Shown in pieces: positions 21,624 through 23,330 of a stretch of DNA of 23,330 nt (its first letter is position 1; every line of letters begins with the position of its first letter). The position numbers were made by a program, and so were the translations under genes. The notes under the pieces were generated by a model, which was not told the DNA's origin, searched no databases, and worked only from the letters and a program-made list of their open reading frames with translations. The stretch comes from JBBPZA01 sp038199375 (GTDB lineage: Bacteria > Actinomycetota > Thermoleophilia > Solirubrobacterales > Solirubrobacteraceae). Where the stretch lies: positions 1 to 23,330 of the forward strand of contig JBBPZA010000115.1 in assembly GCA_038199375.1 (NCBI GenBank), read 5' to 3'.

Positions 21624-22897
21624 GGCTCGAAGGGGGCGAGGACGGCGCGGCGCTCGGGGACGCGGGAGTCGGGGTCCACGGTGAGCACGCGCAGGGCGGC
21701 CTCGGGGCCGGCCGCCGCGCGAGCCTGGTGGACCGCCTCGCGCAGGCGGGCGGCCCGGACGGCCGCCCCGTCCTCGAGCAGGCGCCGCTGATCGGGCGCG
21801 GGCGGCCCGAAGCCCTCGACGGAGAGGCGTAGGCTCTCCGCGGGCGCCGGGAGGAGCGCCAGACGGGGGGCGAGGACGAGCCGCATGCGCACGGGATCGG
21901 CGAGCGCCTCACGGAAGACGACCCGCTCGCGCCACGTTCCTCCCTCGACGAGCGCGGCGCTCAGCACGACGGCACGAAGCGAGCGCCCGCCCCGCTCGCG
22001 CCGGGCGAGCAGGCGGTCGACGAGAAGCTCGAGGGCGCGCTCGAGCTGGGGGCCGCTCGCCGCCTCTGGGAGGTCGAGCCCGACCACCAGTCGCTCCCCG
22101 GGCCGTCGCGGGCGCAGCGGCTCTTCTCGTCCACAGGCCAGCTCGCGAGCGTGCAGGCCTGCGGCGCCGAAGCGGTCGGCGACGTGCCCCGGCGCCAGCG
22201 CGGCGAGCTCGCCGAGGGTCTGCACGCCTAGGCGCTCGAAGGAATCGGAGAGCCCTGCCGTCCGCGCCCGCGCACGCAGCAGCGCGACGGACAGCGGCGC
22301 CAAGAAGGCGCGCGCCTCCTCTTCACCGCCGGGCACGATGACCGGTGGGCGGCGAGGCCGTGCTCGCCCCGCCGCCGCAAGGGCGCAGAACGGCGAGGGA
22401 GCGACGCCCAGCCGCGCCCCGGCCACCTCGCCGCCGGGCGCCGATCGGGGGCCCAGCCGGGCCCCGGCCAGCGGGCGCTCCGAAGCCCCTCGCAGCGCCC
22501 TCCGCGCCGCTCCGAGGACCCCTTCGACGCTTCCACCGTGAATCCCGCGCAACCCGCGTACGTCGAAGCAGGCGAGCCCCGGGCGCTCAGGAGCGACCGC
22601 CGCGCCCATGCCCTCGAGTCGTGCCAGCAGCGATTCCCACGCCTCGGCCACCCCGGCCGGATCAGGCGGCACCAGGGCGAGTCGCGGGCAGCGCGCGAGC
22701 GCTTCGCCCAGCCGAAGCCCCGCCCGCACCCCGAACGCCTCGGCACCCGCCGAAACCTCTCCGATCACCTGCTCGCGCCCCGGCGCGGGCGCCAACGCGG
22801 CCGGCTCCCCCATCAGCCCCTCCCGTCCCCCGGCCGCCACGGCGAGCTCGAAGCGGGGGAGCAGAAGGCAGGCAATCACGCGAACGCATGTTCGCAT
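21620..22897 (-). CDS. imuB: ImuB-type catalytically inactive Y-family polymerase homologue
   Basis: 425 residues from ATG 22897 (MRTCVRVIACLLLPRFELAV), or 419 from GTG 22879, which starts just after the LexA box. Little-finger/palm layout of the DinB family: ACLLLPRFELAVAAGG at the N-terminus, then AFGVRAGLRLGEALARCPRL, then FDVRGLRGIHGG, an FERLGVQTLGELAALAPGHV helix-hairpin-helix, and a C-terminal domain ending RVPERRAVLAPFEP. The acidic residues of the catalytic sites (the usual D-x-D-x-F-F and S-x-D-E) are absent, the mark of ImuB, which acts as a clamp-binding adaptor for DnaE2 rather than as a polymerase. I could not find a clear QL-type clamp motif. No imuA gene is adjacent. Confidence 0.88.
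   Translation of the reverse strand: MRTCVRVIACLLLPRFELAVAAGGREGLMGEPAALAPAPGREQVIGEVSAGAEAFGVRAGLRLGEALARCPRLALVPPDPAGVAEAWESLLARLEGMGAAVAPERPGLACFDVRGLRGIHGGSVEGVLGAARRALRGASERPLAGARLGPRSAPGGEVAGARLGVAPSPFCALAAAGRARPRRPPVIVPGGEEEARAFLAPLSVALLRARARTAGLSDSFERLGVQTLGELAALAPGHVADRFGAAGLHARELACGREEPLRPRRPGERLVVGLDLPEAASGPQLERALELLVDRLLARRERGGRSLRAVVLSAALVEGGTWRERVVFREALADPVRMRLVLAPRLALLPAPAESLRLSVEGFGPPAPDQRRLLEDGAAVRAARLREAVHQARAAAGPEAALRVLTVDPDSRVPERRAVLAPFEP
22881..22894 (-). promoter_or_regulatory. LexA (SOS) box on the start of imuB
   Basis: On the minus strand CGAACATGCGTTCG, extended to GCGAACATGCGTTCGC (22895-22880). All ten fixed LexA positions match. It lies between ATG 22897 and GTG 22879 of the same frame. 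The preceding bases CATGCGAACAT are identical to those at dnaE2. Confidence 0.9.
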
Positions 22898-23068
22898 GAT
22901 CGGCATGAGGGCGCAAGCAGCACACACCAGATGTTGCGGCGGGCGAGCTCGGGGAGCTGATGTCCGGCCTCCTCTACACGCTCGATTTACGGCCTGGCCG
23001 CCTTCCGAGAATCCTTGACGCTCTGGCATATTGCCGAATTGCCAATATGGCGATAGCATGCGGCAACG
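22898..23068. other. Divergent intergenic region between imuB and the AbrB-type gene
   Basis: About 170 bases with no gene. It holds the upstream part of the imuB promoter on the left and, at 23027-23049, CATATTG-N9-CAATATG, a perfect 7+7 inverted repeat in a locally AT-rich patch. TTGCCG (23031-23036) and TAGCAT (23054-23059), 17 bases apart, could be the -35 and -10 of the rightward gene, the -35 lying inside the repeat. Confidence 0.45.
23027..23049 (+). promoter_or_regulatory. Candidate operator of the AbrB-type antitoxin gene
   Basis: CATATTG-N9-CAATATG, 20 bases upstream of the ATG at 23069. AT-rich palindromes before MazE/VapB-type genes are commonly bound by the antitoxin itself. It overlaps the only plausible promoter, so autorepression is inferred. 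Confidence 0.45.
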
Positions 23069-23330
23069 ATGCGAAGCCTGGTCTCGATGAACGCCTCCGG
23101 TCGCCTCACCCTTCCCGTGGCTGCACGCAAGCAACTCGGTCTCGAGGGCGAGGCCCAGTTCGAGCTCGACGTTGCGTCAGACGGAAGCCTCGTCCTGCGG
23201 CCGGCGGTCATCCTTGCTCGCGAGGACGCCTGGGCCTACACCGCCGAGCATCGCGGACTGCTCGAGCGCGCCCATGCGGACTCGCGCGAGGGCCGGGTGC
23301 GCGAGCTGGCCGAGGAGGACCTTTCCAAGC
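23069..23330 (+). CDS. AbrB/SpoVT-domain protein (VapB/MazE-type antitoxin), cut by window end
   Basis: 87 residues seen from ATG 23069, open at the right edge. The swapped-hairpin AbrB domain is at residues 1-50: SLVSMNASGRLTLPVAARKQ then LGLEGEAQFELDVASDGSLVLRP. An acidic, charged tail (EDAWAYTAEHRGLLERAHA, then DSREGRVRELAEEDL) would bind a toxin. Antitoxins of this class usually precede a PIN-domain or MazF toxin, which would lie beyond the window. A non-toxin-linked AbrB regulator is the alternative. No Shine-Dalgarno is seen; the leader would be short. Confidence 0.8.
   Translation, partial: MRSLVSMNASGRLTLPVAARKQLGLEGEAQFELDVASDGSLVLRPAVILAREDAWAYTAEHRGLLERAHADSREGRVRELAEEDLSK

Noticed and set aside
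1..23330. tRNA, rRNA, CRISPR array, integrase or transposase
   Set aside because: No T-arm/CCA-type patterns, no regularly spaced repeats and no recombinase motifs were seen in any frame.

Overview
The window is high-GC DNA, with G or C at almost every third codon position. It reads as a chromosomal segment of an actinomycete. Three perfect actinobacterial/Gram-positive LexA boxes (CGAAC-N4-GTTCG), a DUF222-HNH nuclease, an MmpL-type transporter, a DnaE2/ImuB mutasome, a GSI-alpha-like glutamine synthetase and likely leaderless starts support this. A deep-branching Thermoleophilia/Solirubrobacterales-type organism would fit, but that placement is inference. I see no rRNA, tRNA, CRISPR array or intact insertion sequence.

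Layout. 1-779 (-) is the 5' part of a DapA/NAL-family aldolase. 780-1410 has no convincing gene but ends in a relic resembling the next gene, a DUF222-HNH nuclease (1423-2823, +) with a LexA box on its start. A CmoB-like methyltransferase follows (+) and converges, across a GC-rich hairpin, on a two-gene minus-strand unit: an unlisted 53-residue basic protein and RidA. Divergent from that unit run a DUF255 thioredoxin/AGE-fold protein and an MMPL transporter (+). From 8.6 to 12.1 kb the minus strand carries, in transcription order, a cysteine-less AhpD-fold protein, an HxlR regulator, glutamine synthetase and an M20 peptidase. From 12.3 to 14.1 kb (-) come a membrane-anchored cytochrome c, a DksA/TraR-like protein without zinc cysteines and a two-PG-binding-domain/RlpA protein. 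A phosphoribosyltransferase (+) runs tail-to-tail into dnaE2 (-).

The most coherent system is the SOS mutagenesis set. dnaE2 (14767-18093, -) and imuB plus a DUF6504-like partner (21381-22897, -) are 3.5 kb apart. A flavin disulfide-reductase homologue, a CDP-alcohol phosphatidyltransferase and a Phd/RelE toxin-antitoxin pair lie between them. No imuA is present in the window. dnaE2 and imuB carry nearly identical LexA boxes lying on their start codons, and a third box sits the same way on the HNH gene at the other end of the window. LexA would therefore control an error-prone polymerase, its clamp adaptor and a nuclease from boxes touching the start codon, with probably leaderless messages. 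The window ends in an AbrB-type antitoxin cut by the edge.

A recurring oddity is enzyme-family proteins that have lost key residues: the AhpD CxxC, all four TraR zinc ligands, the Lpd catalytic His and the Y-family acidic residues. Small tandem duplications are also seen at gene ends (49-bp period at 8553-8649; 69-bp period at 19683-19820).
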